Below are positions 16,565 to 25,923 of a DNA stretch of 27,500 bases, in pieces. The notes below the pieces were generated by a model. It was given only the letters and a program-made list of their open reading frames with translations, ran no database searches and had not been told where the DNA came from. Numbering within the stretch: the first letter of the stretch is position 1; each line of letters begins with the position of its first letter. The position numbers and the translations under genes are program-made. The stretch is from Prorocentrum cordatum (Eukaryota; Sar; Dinophyceae; Prorocentrales; Prorocentraceae), in the NCBI GenBank assembly GCA_963575745.1, contig CAUYUJ010005658.1, positions 193,463 through 220,962 of the forward strand. The letters are read 5' to 3'.

Positions 16565-18264
16565 TCATACTACGCAGCCATGTGCCGTGTGCGCTGTCGA
16601 CCAGACACTTCTGTAAAAACTCTGCAGTGTCGTCGCTGCACTGTTGTCGCTGTCCACCGTGTCGGCGTTGTGCTGCCCAGGGGCCATTGATATCAGGTTC
16701 CCACGTCGCTGCCAATCGGGCCCAACTGTGGTACTATTGTGCGGTATCTCGCCCCACCCATCTCCAGTGGCGCTTGCGCTATACTGCAATCGATTCCTTG
16801 TTACGTGCGCGCGCATCGCAAGGTCTGAGGCTTGGTGGGTATCCTTGCGAATGAAGTTGCCCAAGGGTTCGATGCCGGATTCGTCGTCGATGTCGTCGAA
16901 ATCAAGATGCCTTCAGACGTCGGATTTGCTGTCGTTACTTGTGCTGTCGCCATATTGCCCGGTGTCAGAGTTGGTGGTGCTTTGGCGGCGCTGCTGCGAT
17001 GGTGTCTCTGCCAGCGCCTCGAGGAATTGACAATGAATCGCAACATGCGTCGTCAGACGCGTCGGAGTGTCAGAAACATGGCGTTGGTGAGTCCAAGTTG
17101 CCCACCGCCCCGCTGGAAAACCTGAATGTGTTGCGTGAGGGGCACCGGTTGTTCGTAAGCTCGTCGCGGCACTGCTTCAATTTGCGCCATCCCACTGCAA
17201 GTTTGTTTGTGGGCTCGGCGTGGTGGAAATCGTGCAGCGTCAGCTTGCGATCCAGGAATTTGGTGATCTCCTCGGCGCTGAAGATTTCGATATTGTCGTC
17301 GTCGATGCCCGCGCGTGTAATGCGTCGCCCCTGCCGCTTGCAATTATTTGTCCGAATGCTCGATTCCGTCGGTATGTAATGCAAACCCGCGTTTCAAAGC
17401 TTCGGACTTGAGGTCTTGCGGGATGCAATTCATTTGTTTCAGAATGGCGTTAGGGGGAGGGCGTCGTCAACTGATGGTAGCACAGTCTGGCGCGTCGTTT
17501 GCGCGCGTCGCAATTGCATGCCGAAGCCGTTTCGTGTCCAAGTTGGATTAATGCGCAGGGCGATGTATTCGAGTAGCGCTTCGGAAAATAGGAGTTGAAT
17601 GGGTCCCATTGGTAGACGCCTCGCACGATGTTGAATTGCTCTGACGTCAATATTGACCGTGGCTCTCTTATCGCTGAAAAACTTGTGCAGCGAGGTGGTG
17701 CAGGCTTATGGCGCGTCTCGTTTATTTAGGGCTTCCCACAAACGCGGGTGGCCGGCACAGTCGACAGCATGTTTGAAGTGATCCCAGCTGCCCACTGGGA
17801 TCTGCCATTCGTGAACTCCTCGCATTGCACGGTCGGCCCGCATCATAAGGATGCGCGATAAGGACGCAGGGGCCTCGGGCCCAAATTTCGAAGCTTTTCG
17901 ATCGTGGAGCGGCCGACAAAAGCGGCCAAGGATGGACCAAGGAGGCAAGGATGCAAGGGCGCCCTTTGGAAGGATGCCCATAATGATGATGCGGGTTGGC
18001 TGTGAAGTCGCACTTAAGGTGGCCCGATGTGCTTCTGAATCCCTTGCGGGGGCCAGATTGGTCTGGTGAGTGTTGAGCGGCGAAGAGTGTGTCGAGTCGA
18101 TCGCGGAGTAGTCTGGGCAGGGGCCAAAATAGAAACATAATGACGGCGATGGGTCTGTAATTGGTTGGTAGTTGCGGGTTTCCAGAGTGATAGATGACGC
18201 TGATGGTATGTCTCCACTGCTCTGATGGGGTCTGCTCAGGTGCTATAGCGGCGTGGAAGAGCAT
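16565..18264 (-). pseudogene. LINE 2 reverse transcriptase and C-terminal region (decayed)
   Basis: Order on the minus strand across several frames: SEQWRHTISVIYHSGNPQLP then NYRPIAVI (18220-18130), a standard non-LTR RT start; DQSGPRKGFRS; a helix with WEALNKR (about 17735); RGVYQWDP (RT motif B, where the family has RGVxQGDP) near 17620, then SEALLEYIALRI; and after the lost motif C region, EEITKFLDRKLTLHDFHHAE and LAVGWRKLKQCRDELTNNR (17290-17140). The last two correspond to the 'YLGRxLxxxxxxxxExxxRxxxGWxKF' block of dinoflagellate LINEs. A final segment LEPLGNFIRKDTHQASDL (about 16870) resembles the family's C-terminal EPWxxWIRRxT block. At least four frame changes and a missing YxDD show it is dead. 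Confidence 0.7.
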
Positions 18265-18270
18265 CTACAC

Positions 18271-18302
18271 TTCTCCCCGAACAAACTAGATGTTGGGGAA
18301 AA
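18271..18302. repeat. Inverted repeat between LINE 2 and the copia element
   Basis: TTCTCCCCGAACA (18271-18283) and TGTTGGGGAAAA (18291-18302) are inverted with one bulge and one mismatch around a 7-nt loop. The repeat lies where LINE 2 starts and the copia polyprotein has ended. Confidence 0.6.
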
Positions 18303-18355
18303 ACAGATTAACAAACCAATCACAACGCATCATCGACTTAACACAGAGGCTCAAC

Positions 18356-19540
18356 CTAACACGGAATGGTTGGGGACAAACTGAACAAATCGGCACGCGC
18401 ATCGAAACGGGCCGCCTCGGCATGGAGCCGGAAGCAAATCGGATCGGCAGTGCCAATCTGCATAAGGTGTCCTCGGTAGATGCCCGAGCGCAGGCACTCC
18501 TCGCGCAGCTCCGCCGCACTCCACGCCCAGTGGCGCTTGCTCGGCAACGTCTGCACGCGCCTCATGATGCCTATCTCCACGATCGCCAGCTGCTCCTCTC
18601 CCGGCGGGGTCGCCACCTGAGCGATCTGGTCGTCGCCATCCCTCGCCAGCTCCAAGAGGCCTTTCAGGAACCGCATCGGCGCCACGTGCACGCGGTAGCC
18701 AATCCACGCGGGCAGGAACGAGACCGCCAGCGTCGATCCGAACAACGCCGTGATCGCCGTCGCCCAGACCTGCGCCATCGCGGTCTGGCTGCTCATCGCC
18801 GCCACCGCCTGGCTCGCTGGGACCATCTCTGTTCCTTGAACTCCGCCAAAGAATGTTGCCGCCAGCATCGCTCCGAACACCTGCGCGCGCCCTGAGGACG
18901 GCGTCCGGAGTGGAAGCACCGCCAACAACTGCAGGAATCTCGGCCCCTCAAGCGGCTTGGTCTGCATGTCGGCTAAGTTCGTGCCCGCGTGGATCTTTAT
19001 CATCAGAATCGCCCCGCCCCTGACCTTCTCCTGCGCCCAGAGGTACTTCGTCTCCAGGTGGTGCACCTTTCCGCTTCCCAGGCGCGATGCAATGCCTTTG
19101 GCCCCCGAGCTGTCTTCGTTCCCTTGCAGGGCCATCTCGAACCCCATCTCCAGCATCGCGCTCCCCAGCGTGATGCCCGTCGCCGAGCCTATCGCGACCC
19201 CTGTGAACTCCGCCTCCGCGCTGCTCAGCGCGCGGCTGCCCTGCTGGCCGCTTCAGCCGTCGATCAGATGCGAGCCGATGAACATGAATCCTCCATCCAC
19301 CGACCCCCTCCAAGCTCGGGCGCCCAATCGCTGTCGACGTCCGCCGCGATCGCCTTGGGCATCCTCTGGGACCCGAAGAAGAGCTCGAACTGCGGGCGCC
19401 GCTCCAGGTAGCTCGCCAGTCGCTTTACTAGTAGCCGGTGGTGCAAGGTGGGCGCGACCATGCCCCTCATGAGGCACCCCATGGCCTGCCGGAAGTCGAA
19501 GCGGTCGTGGGCCACGCGCAGGGCAGAGGGCGCCATGCTG
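18356..19540 (-). pseudogene. Copia RNase H and C-terminal extension
   Basis: The connection and RNase H read FDFRQAMGCLMRGMVAPTLH, RLASYLERRPQFELFF and AADVDSDWA (first Asp, 19338-19321), then FIGSHLIDG. A TGA (19255-19253) stands where family members have Trp. The frame continues RALSSAEAEF (Glu), NEDSSGAKGIASRLG (Asp) and KVHHLETKYLWAQEKV, HAGTNLADMQTKPLEG, all standard. After that comes an extension of about 170 residues that is not part of RNase H. It contains a long hydrophobic stretch, VWATAITALFGSTLAVSFLP, and ends at the stop at 18356. The nonsense codon cuts the polyprotein within RNase H. Confidence 0.8.
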
Positions 19541-19709
19541 CAGTTGGGGGTCGCGTGCTCCGTGCTGAGCTCGCCCGATGACCCCCTGGAGTCCTTCCCA
19601 ACAATCTTGGACGCCCGCTTCGCGCTGCTGCTCTCGCCAATCTTCCTTGTCGAGCATGGTGCTGACCAGGGTCTCCACGTGCTTGCGGTCGCGCGGGGTG
19701 CCGAACCCT

Positions 19710-20400
19710 TCAGAGCACCGCGTCACCGCCCGCTCGAGGAAGCTCCCTGTCTCGACTCCTCCTTGCCTGGGGCTGCCTATCCTCGGCACCACCTTGACCT
19801 TGGAGCGCCCCTTTGCCAACTCGTCGAGCCAGTCCAGGGATTCCTGACATCCTCCAGCCAGGAAGTCGCCCCCATGAGCGATCGCCATCAGCAGCCCCTC
19901 CTTGTAGTAGTAGACCTGCACCGTCACCTTGCCGCGCGCGAATCCACCCATCTCCATGACCTCCATGATTAGGCTCCGGAACAAGAACGATGCGCGTCTC
20001 ATGCCGTAGAGCGCACGCTTCAGCTGGCACACGGTGCCCTCGGGCTCCTCTCCGCGAGGCGGGGCCGCGCGGATGTCCTCGTCGACGCACGCGCGGAAGA
20101 AAGCTACCGACACGTCGCAGAGCGCAACCATGCCGCCGTAGCCGGCCCCCGTGGAGTGTTTGAAGCAAAGAAACCACCAGCCTGAATGCCAGCGGTGGAG
20201 CACCTGCGAAGGTGTCGTCCCGCACGTCCCAGACGAACTGCATGGCCACGAAACGCGACCTGACCGACTCCTTGCCGCCCTCGTCGAAGCGCTCGTCGTC
20301 GACCCACTTCCCACGGGCGCGCTTGTCCTTCGCAAGATTATTGGGCACTATGTCGAAGACATGAAACTCCTCCATCTGCCTGCGCTCCTTATCCATGCCT
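19710..20400 (-). pseudogene. Copia reverse transcriptase (active-site Asp replaced)
   Basis: The start DKERRQMEEFHVFDIVP, KRARGKWVDDER and SVRSRFVAMQ match the usual copia RT N-terminus (a helix, 'G-x-x-W-V-D', then 'Y-R-S-R-L-V-A'). A frame change near 20160 leads to CDVSVAFFRACVDEDIR (motif A Asp present), QLKRALYGMRRASFLF (motif B region) and AIAHGGDFLAGG at motif C. Copia elements of dinoflagellates normally have HGDDF there. The first of the two Asp is Gly (codon 19870-19868), so the polymerase would be inactive. The family call does not depend on this residue. Confidence 0.8.
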
Positions 20401-21283
20401 CGCTGCCCTTAAGTGGAGTCCAGCAACTGCCCTGATCTCGCCCCGAAGACAATACGGTGGCTCGCTTCGCGGTCGCAGAGGTCATGCTTTTCGATGTCCG
20501 CCACGCTGTCGGAAGGATGGGCTCGCATGTCACCGCGAGAACTGCAGTCGCTATGTTCGCGAACAGTCCTGCGATAACCTTCGGATTCGGCCCGCGCACC
20601 GCCTCCGCCCGGGCGCCGCTCCAGTCCACCCCCGATCGTGCCGAGCTCCATGCCGCCCTGCTGCGGCAGCGCGGCGTCCTCCTGCGCGGGGTCCGAAGGT
20701 GCGCCCGCCCCCAGTCGCCGTTTGCGGGGTCACACTCCTTGGCCGGACATTGCAGAGGGTTGCGGACCCGGCGCTGCGGCTGGAGGCGGCATCGGTTCAG
20801 GTCGCGCGGCGCCAGGCCCTGGTTGCGCAGGTTGCCCTCCTCCTGGGGTGCGGCAGCAGCTGCAGATGCGGCTGCTCGAACTGCTGAATCCCGTTTATCC
20901 TTCTCCTCCTCGGCCTCCATCAAGCCCCCCCCGCGCCCTCGGCAGCTTTCGGCGCGTGGGCGGCCGAGTCCATGGCAGCCGTCACAGCCAGGTGTAGGTC
21001 CCATTAGATCAATGATGGCCCTCGCGACGCAACGACTGCGCGGTGGAGGCGGCGCTGGCCGTGGCCCCGCGCGAGCGCACCACGGCGTGCACTCGACCTT
21101 ATTGAACGGGCTCTTGGACCAGCGCTGCCCCCCCACGCGTCTGTCGATGGCCCTCGCCGCCCTGCTGCAAACAGTAGTCGTCATGAGGTGCTCGTCCGCG
21201 CGGTCGCCCCCGACCCGAATGGCCTTGCCCTGGCGGATCTCGGCCATGCGGTAGGATATGTTCTGAATCTGGTACACCGCCAC
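20400..21283 (-). pseudogene. Copia integrase C-terminus and integrase-RT linker
   Basis: Just after the integrase core, the minus strand reads FGDVAVYQIQNISYRMAEIR then GKAIRVGGDRADEHLMTTTV and SRAARAIDRR, with FNKVECTPW. This is the post-core region of copia elements: a gene-specific 'F-G-E...' strand, then the D-E-H-L segment and the V-x-R-x-R-A-V-R helix. Beyond about 21050 the frame is Ala/Gly/Pro/Arg-rich, as is usual for the linker before RT, and no domain can be named. Confidence 0.6.
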
Positions 21284-21960
21284 GTCGCCGAACTCGCGGA
21301 TAGCTCCTCTGCAGGCGCGACCTTTTCAAGTGCTGGTACGGGTCGAGGCCGCCCTCCTTGACTGGGTGCCGAGACAGGATCCAGCCCGCGCGTCGACTCA
21401 TCCAGCCCATGACCCAGTGGTCCAGCGTGAGTTCGGTGCCGCACCGAGACTCGATCGATGCCCTCAAGGTGCGGAACATGTCCTCGACCATCTTGTTGGC
21501 GTTCTCTATCGCCCCCTTGCTTTGGGGTCTCGCATGTTTTTTGCTATATATACATATATATATAACGGTCTCCTCGCCTCGAGCCAGCTGCGCGGCGCGG
21601 ACCAGCGCCTGGGCGGCGGGCTCGCCATCGGCACCGAGACACGCACGGCCGAGGCCCCATGCGCGCGTCGCCGCTGTCGTCAATGTCACGGCGTAGTCTG
21701 CAGGAACCCTTCATTGCCATCTGCGCGATCTCGATCCCTCCCAACTGGTACTCCAGGATGTTCAGCACCGCGAGCGGGTCGCCCTCGACGTCCCCCAGGA
21801 ACAAATAGTCGATGCAGGCAAGCGGCGTCAGGCGGCCGGGGACAGCCAAACGCTTGCGCGGGTCTTCCTGGCCGCGGCCCACGATGCAGAACAGGCGCCA
21901 CGTGCGGAAGGGCCAGTGCGCGAGCCGATGCTGATCTTGAGCTGCTCGATCTGGCATCAC
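21099..21960 (-). pseudogene. Copia integrase (all three acidic residues present, frame broken)
   Basis: The first catalytic Asp is in IDYLFLGD (codon 21810-21808), followed by PLAVLNILEYQLGGIEIAQM. The second is in ADGEPAAQALVRAAQLAR (near 21633-21618) and the Glu is in SKGAIENANKMVEDMFRTLR (21515-21501). The end of the core reads WVMGWMSRRAGWILSRHPVK then DPYQHL, a very typical copia match. A frame change falls between the first and second Asp (about 21705). A TA-rich microsatellite (21545-21563) adds Ile/Tyr residues in frame just before the Glu block. Upstream, the expected HHCC zinc segment is not recognisable. Integrase inserts the cDNA into the genome. Confidence 0.8.
21545..21563. repeat. 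(TA)n microsatellite inside the copia integrase
   Basis: Alternating T/A run with one C. On the minus strand it is read in the integrase frame as Ile, Tyr and Cys residues just before the Glu block and does not shift that frame. Confidence 0.85.
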
Positions 21961-22189
21961 TGGGGCCCCTCTCGCCCTGGCCGCCGCTGCCCCTCCAGAG
22001 ACCCGTAGTAGCGCTCCGCCCTCGCGTTGGCGTCGCACTCCTTTACGCTGATCCCCCACGGGGCCAGGTTGATCCTGGGCGCCCCCCGCAGCCGGTGGTG
22101 CCCGCAAAGGTGGCGCCGGCTCGGGCGCGGCAGGCTTTGCTCCCGGTTCTGCATCTCTTTCGTCGGCAGGTGCTTCGTGCGTTGCGGCT

Positions 22190-22600
22190 CGTTCATCGGT
22201 CTTCGGCTGCGCCGAGTTGACGAGAATGGGTTCGGTGACCTTCTCGGCAGGCCCCCTGATCCTGAGCCAGAACGTCTTCCCGCTCGTGCACAGCCGGATA
22301 ACGCGGCCGTCCGTCAGCAGGACGCAGGGGTCCTCGCCGAGGATCGGGACGTGGCCGCCCTCGGCAAAGGCGCCCGCGATCACGATGGCGCGCTCCACGT
22401 TCGTCACGTGGAACTCAATGCGTAGAAGTACCCCCTCGCTCTCGTCGCCCGTCGCCGACCCACGAAGAATCGGCATCTTGGGTGGCGGCATCTCGGTCGC
22501 GTTCGCACCCTCCTGGGGGCGGGTGGCATGACCTGAGCCCGTGTCGGAGAGCGCCCAATCGAACTCCACCGCGTCGCTGACCGTCGCGCTGCATCCTGTC
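22190..22600 (-). pseudogene. Copia aspartic protease
   Basis: The active-site block reads WALSDTGSGHATRP (about 22565-22520), with the catalytic D-T-G present. The C-terminal part is RIEFHVTNVERAIVIAGAFA, then HVPILGEDPCVLLTDGRVIR and KTFWLRIRGP, the usual end of copia proteases of dinoflagellates, where a 'VTxxxRPIxSVxxLxxxG' and 'xxxxDGxxIxLxxxGxTFWL' pattern is conserved. This part is in the same frame as the second half of gag and appears uninterrupted. The protease would cut the polyprotein. Upstream and downstream frame breaks make this academic. Confidence 0.65.
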
Positions 22601-22798
22601 GCAGGAGCATGTCGACCTGCCAGCGGTACTCCCCGGGCGTTGGGACGTCGGCGCGGTCGGCCACATTGACGTTCACGACGTGGACGGTTGAGCTCGTAGA
22701 AGCCAACCCCCGCTGCTGCTGCAGCTGCATCTGCGCCAGGACCGCCGCCGCGTGCAAGACCCGCGGCGGGGGCCAGGCTGGCCTGCGAGCTGGCGCCG

Positions 22799-23911
22799 TT
22801 ACCCTGCAGCGCTGAATCCGTAGTCGCCGTCGCAGACTGTCGCTCGGGGCCATCCGTCAGCGCGGCAACATTCCTGGCCCCCATCCCGACGGCCTTCTTC
22901 TTGCGGCAGTGCGCCGCGAGATGGCCTGCTTCCCCGCGGGAGCGGCAGTTGCAGATCGCTCGGCCCCTGTCCTTCGCGTCGCCTTTCTTGCCCTTGGAGT
23001 CGCCCCTCTGTGAGCTCGCCGTTGCTGTCCTTGCCCTTGCCGATGCACTTCTGGCCCCCTTTGCCCGTGCCAGTCGCGTCGACCTGCGTGGGAGACACTC
23101 CGTCGCCACCAGAGTCTGTCGCTGCCGGCAACCCATCGTCGCTGCGCTGAGCAGATCGCCCTCCCCCCTCCCCCCCAGCTGCAACAGCCCCTCGTGCGCC
23201 CCCAGGCGCGACGCGTTCCTGCTGCGGTGGTCTGCCAGCTTCTCGCTCTTGATGCCTGACAGGATTACCCCGCGCTTCATGCTGTCTGAAATCACGCCGC
23301 TGCTCTGGTCGGCGCACCCACGCACCGACTGTTCGAACTCCGCCACCTTCGTCATCGCAGGATCCTCGGACCCGCACCGAACGGCTCGCCTCCTTCGGCG
23401 CGAACTCCCTGAGCAGGTACCAACATGCCGAGAGCCCGTCGCCACGCGGAGCCTTTCTGACCTCGACCTTGGCCACGTCTGATGTCACCGGGACCAAAAT
23501 GTAGTACAGTTGAGTATTCAGTGTGGCGTCCAGCTCGCTCTGCGGCGTCAGCGCGTCGGCCGTCCTCGATGCCTGGTTGAACAGATCCCCCAGTCGGGGG
23601 TGGACCGCGAACACGTAAGCCTCGCAGTCGAACGACCGCGTCTTCCACTCCGAGCGCAGGCCTGTGAACATGCGCGGCTTGTTCAGCAGCCTAATGTCCA
23701 CCATCTGGCCTCCGCCCAATCCTGCTGCTGCTGCTGCTGATGCTGCTGCTCTGCCGCCCAGGTCGCACTCTCCTGCGCGCTGCTCCCCCGTGGCCAGCCG
23801 CTGCTCCGCCGCGTCCAGCCTGAGCCGCAGGTTGTCGTTCTCCGCGAGCACCTCGCGGTGTCGCGTCACCTCGCGCTCCATGAGCCCCACGCGCTCTGCG
23901 AGGGCCTCCAT
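22799..23911 (-). pseudogene. Copia gag protein (frameshifted)
   Basis: The ATG at 23911 starts MEALAERVGLMEREVTRHRE, a coiled coil with regular Leu/Val spacing to about residue 45, then an Ala-rich linker. The capsid-like part begins VDIRLLNKPRMFTGLRSEWK, with EAYVFAVHPRLGDLF and SELDATLNTQLYYILV (23700-23500). Near 23380 the frame must change to continue with KVAEFEQSVRGCADQSSG and MKRGVILSGIKSEKL, the typical end of copia gag. A basic stretch and a zinc-knuckle-like CNCRSRGEAGHLAAHC follow (about 22960-22910), with only one residue between the first two Cys instead of two. Gag would form the particle that packages the element RNA. Confidence 0.7.
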
Positions 23912-23995
23912 CACCGCGGCGCGCGCCACGGCAGCGTGATCGAGGATCACCAAACCAAGGAAGGTGATCCGTCCTCGACCACGTCCAGATACCAC

Positions 23996-24686
23996 CCGCG
24001 AAATCGCACTAGCGTTCCTTGATCGACCTTGGCCCCGCAGCGCCTACTTCTATGATGATATTTTCACCTCAAGGCGAAAATCGAAACGGTCGCGGATACA
24101 TTCACCTTTCAAACACAAATCCGCACGAAAACCGATAACAACTCCCTTGTCGCTGTCCGAGAAACGTACTAGTAACTCATACGGCATACAGATTAGGGGG
24201 GTGCCAGTGCTGCATTGGGAGGGCGAAATCTGATTGAGGGGAAAGGAAAAAGGGAGGAACAAATCGTACTATTTTTGTCCAAGCTGACTGAACATACCAT
24301 TGTTTGCGAGAAGGTGGTGGCAGCTTATGATGACTAGCCACATGGATGCAGATCACCATTCAAGGCCCGGTGGACCATGAAAGATGCAGGCGTTGGGTGA
24401 GGAGGGAGGAAGCAGGGGACCAAAGGGAGGAGAAGGGACACACAAGTGGGAGAAGAGAGGAGAAGGAAGGCTAGGTGCGCTCGCGCCATCTCTGACATCC
24501 GACCCCTCCCACCCATCCCTTCCCATTGTACTGATTTGTCTCTATCTGCGGACGCGTGCTACAGCGGACCTGTAACTCTCAAAAGGACTCCACCGCGCTA
24601 TGCGCAACCACCGAAGGGGAGGATGAGCATCACAACAGGCCAGCACGGCAGAACACAGCAGCAACACCACACAGCAGCAACACGAC
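23996..24686. other. Intergenic region between copia element and retroposed gene
   Basis: From 24040 to 24340 the composition is less GC-rich, and it could be the remains of a 5' LTR, but no partner copy was found. From about 24385 to 24475 the plus strand is purine-rich (GGAGGGAGG and GGAGAAGG blocks). No gene is supported. The open frames entering the next gene from about 24556 lie upstream of the spliced-leader relict and have no protein-like features. Confidence 0.45.
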
Positions 24687-24707
24687 CCATTGCCATTCTG
24701 GCTCAAG
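24687..24707 (+). other. Relict dinoflagellate spliced-leader sequence
   Basis: These 21 nt end in GCCATTCTGGCTCAAG. Compared with the known dinoflagellate spliced leader (after its variable first base), 18 of 21 positions agree; differences are at positions 3, 5 and 12. The leader is added to mRNA by trans-splicing and is absent from ordinary genes, so a copy in genomic DNA upstream of a coding region indicates that a processed mRNA was reverse-transcribed and reinserted. It sits 78 nt before the first ATG and in the gene's own orientation, as expected. The 14 nt directly after it begin CCATT and end AGGAG and could be a second, more eroded leader. Confidence 0.75.
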
Positions 24708-24784
24708 CCATTGGGCAGGAGTCTGGCACGGCGGGCCGCCCCGCGGGCGGCGGAGCCTCGGGGAGGCTGGGCGCTCGGCGCGGC

Positions 24785-25923
24785 ATGGCTCCCTCGGCTC
24801 CCCCGGAGGAGTTGCTCGCGGGCTGCCCCGTGGCCGCTGGCGCCTTCGGCGCTGCCGCCGCGGCGAGTCAGGCGAGCGGCTCGGCGAATATCCTCGCCAC
24901 GCACGTCGCCGCCGCGGCGCGTGGGGCGGCACAAGCAAGCACATCGCCGCCGCCGCCGCTGCGGAGGTGGATGCCAGCGTCGGCGGCACGGGCTCACTCC
25001 CCGAGGACATGGAGGAGATAGTCCTGGTGGTGGGGCAGGCCGCGGGCCGCAGCGGCAAGCCTGGCGTCTCGGATGCCAAAGTGCCGCTTGGGGATCGCGG
25101 GCCTCCTGGTGCCCTCCTGGCTGCTCTGGTTGGCCGGCTGAGGAAGGCCAGGAACGTGACCGGCCACCCGGATGTCGGCCTTGCCCAGGACATTCGGGGC
25201 TCCTTCGAGGCGGCGACGGCGATCGGCAGCGACGGCGGGGACGGCTCTTCAACGGAGGTCGGCGGCACGCCCCACTCTGGGTCGGAGGAGGAGCTGGGCC
25301 CGCAGCGCGTCCAGGTCGCTGCGGAGGCGCGCACCGAAGCCCGTGGCGGTGAGGCTTTCGACTCGTTGGAGGCCCTGGGCGCCGACTTCGTGCGCTCTCG
25401 CGTGGCCAGCTCGGCAGCGGGCGAGGCGCCGAGGGAGGGCTGCGCCGTGGGCGGCGTCGACGGCAGCGCGTCGAATAATACCGATTCAGCCAAGATGGCG
25501 GAGGTGGACCAGGAGATGGCCTATGAGAAGTCAGACGGCTCGTCTGTGGAATCGGACTCGTTCAAGAAGGTCGAGCGGGCCATCGCCTTTCCCGCTTGCT
25601 CCGTCCCCAAGCATGTCGTGTTCGTCGAGCAGGGGCCTTCCGACGCCGAGCTCGAAGGCCACGTCGGCGACTTCCTGGCCGAAGCGAACCTTCCACGGCT
25701 GAATGTGAGGGACGTTCGGCGCGCAGTGGAGGCCAGGTGCGGCCTGCCCAACTGTGCGCTGATGAACCGCATGGACACGATCAAGGACGCTGCAAGGGAC
25801 ACGTTCCAAGTGTACGTGCGGCGAGGGCTCGTCCATCCCGACGGGGCCCCTACTGTCTTTGGGAAGAGAAGTCGCAACAGAGAGCTCTCGTCGTATGCTT
25901 CCGCGCAGGCCTCGTGCATCTGA
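24785..25923 (+). CDS. Retroposed gene ending in a DEK C-terminal-like domain; one apparent frameshift
   Basis: The first ATG after the leader relict (24785) begins MAPSAPPEELLAGCPVAAGA, an Ala-rich start that reads like protein up to about 24940. There the frame must change by one base within a (GCC)n stretch to continue as AAAAAAEVDASVGGTGSLPE and on without stop to TGA at 25921-25923. The middle part is acidic and Gly/Ser-rich. The last 100 residues contain PSDAELEGHVGDFLAEANLP followed by LNVRDVRRAVEARCGL and MDTIKDAARDTF (about 25638-25820). These line up without gaps with my recollection of the DEK C-terminal domain, a small DNA-binding helical fold of chromatin and other proteins. No intron is apparent, which fits a retrocopy. 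The gene may be functional if the frame change is an assembly error, otherwise it is a pseudogene. The domain call is moderate; the overall function is unknown. Confidence 0.55.

Larger units (their letters stand above)
16544..18290 (-). mobile_element. LINE 2, 5'-truncated, decayed, with A12 tail
   Basis: Minus-strand remains of a second LINE run from within the RT domain (18264) to a poly(A) of 12 (16555-16544). The sequence is distinct from LINE 1 and belongs to another lineage. It lacks ORF1 and endonuclease, which fits the common 5' truncation during insertion. The upper boundary is put at the inverted repeat near 18270-18302, between this element and the copia element. No target-site duplication could be found by eye. 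Confidence 0.7.
18356..23995 (-). mobile_element. Ty1/copia-type LTR retrotransposon internal region, decayed, LTRs not found
   Basis: Minus-strand order gag, protease, integrase, RT, RNase H identifies the copia type (integrase before RT). The whole internal region is about 5.6 kb, normal for the group. TGGTATC at 23994-23988, about 77 nt upstream of the gag ATG, resembles the start of an initiator-tRNA primer binding site, though the following bases fit less well. I could not match sequence above 23995 with sequence below 18356, so no LTR pair is supported. The 3' LTR may have been lost or replaced by LINE 2. Frameshifts, a nonsense codon and an altered RT active site make it inactive. Confidence 0.8.

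Noticed and set aside
20457-21254. 265-codon plus-strand frame opposite the copia linker
   Set aside because: Antisense to recognised copia integrase and linker sequence; Ala/Arg/Pro-rich without motif.
23996-24360. 5' LTR of the copia element
   Set aside because: No matching sequence was found beyond the polyprotein end near 18356-18270; only a partial primer-site match supports it.
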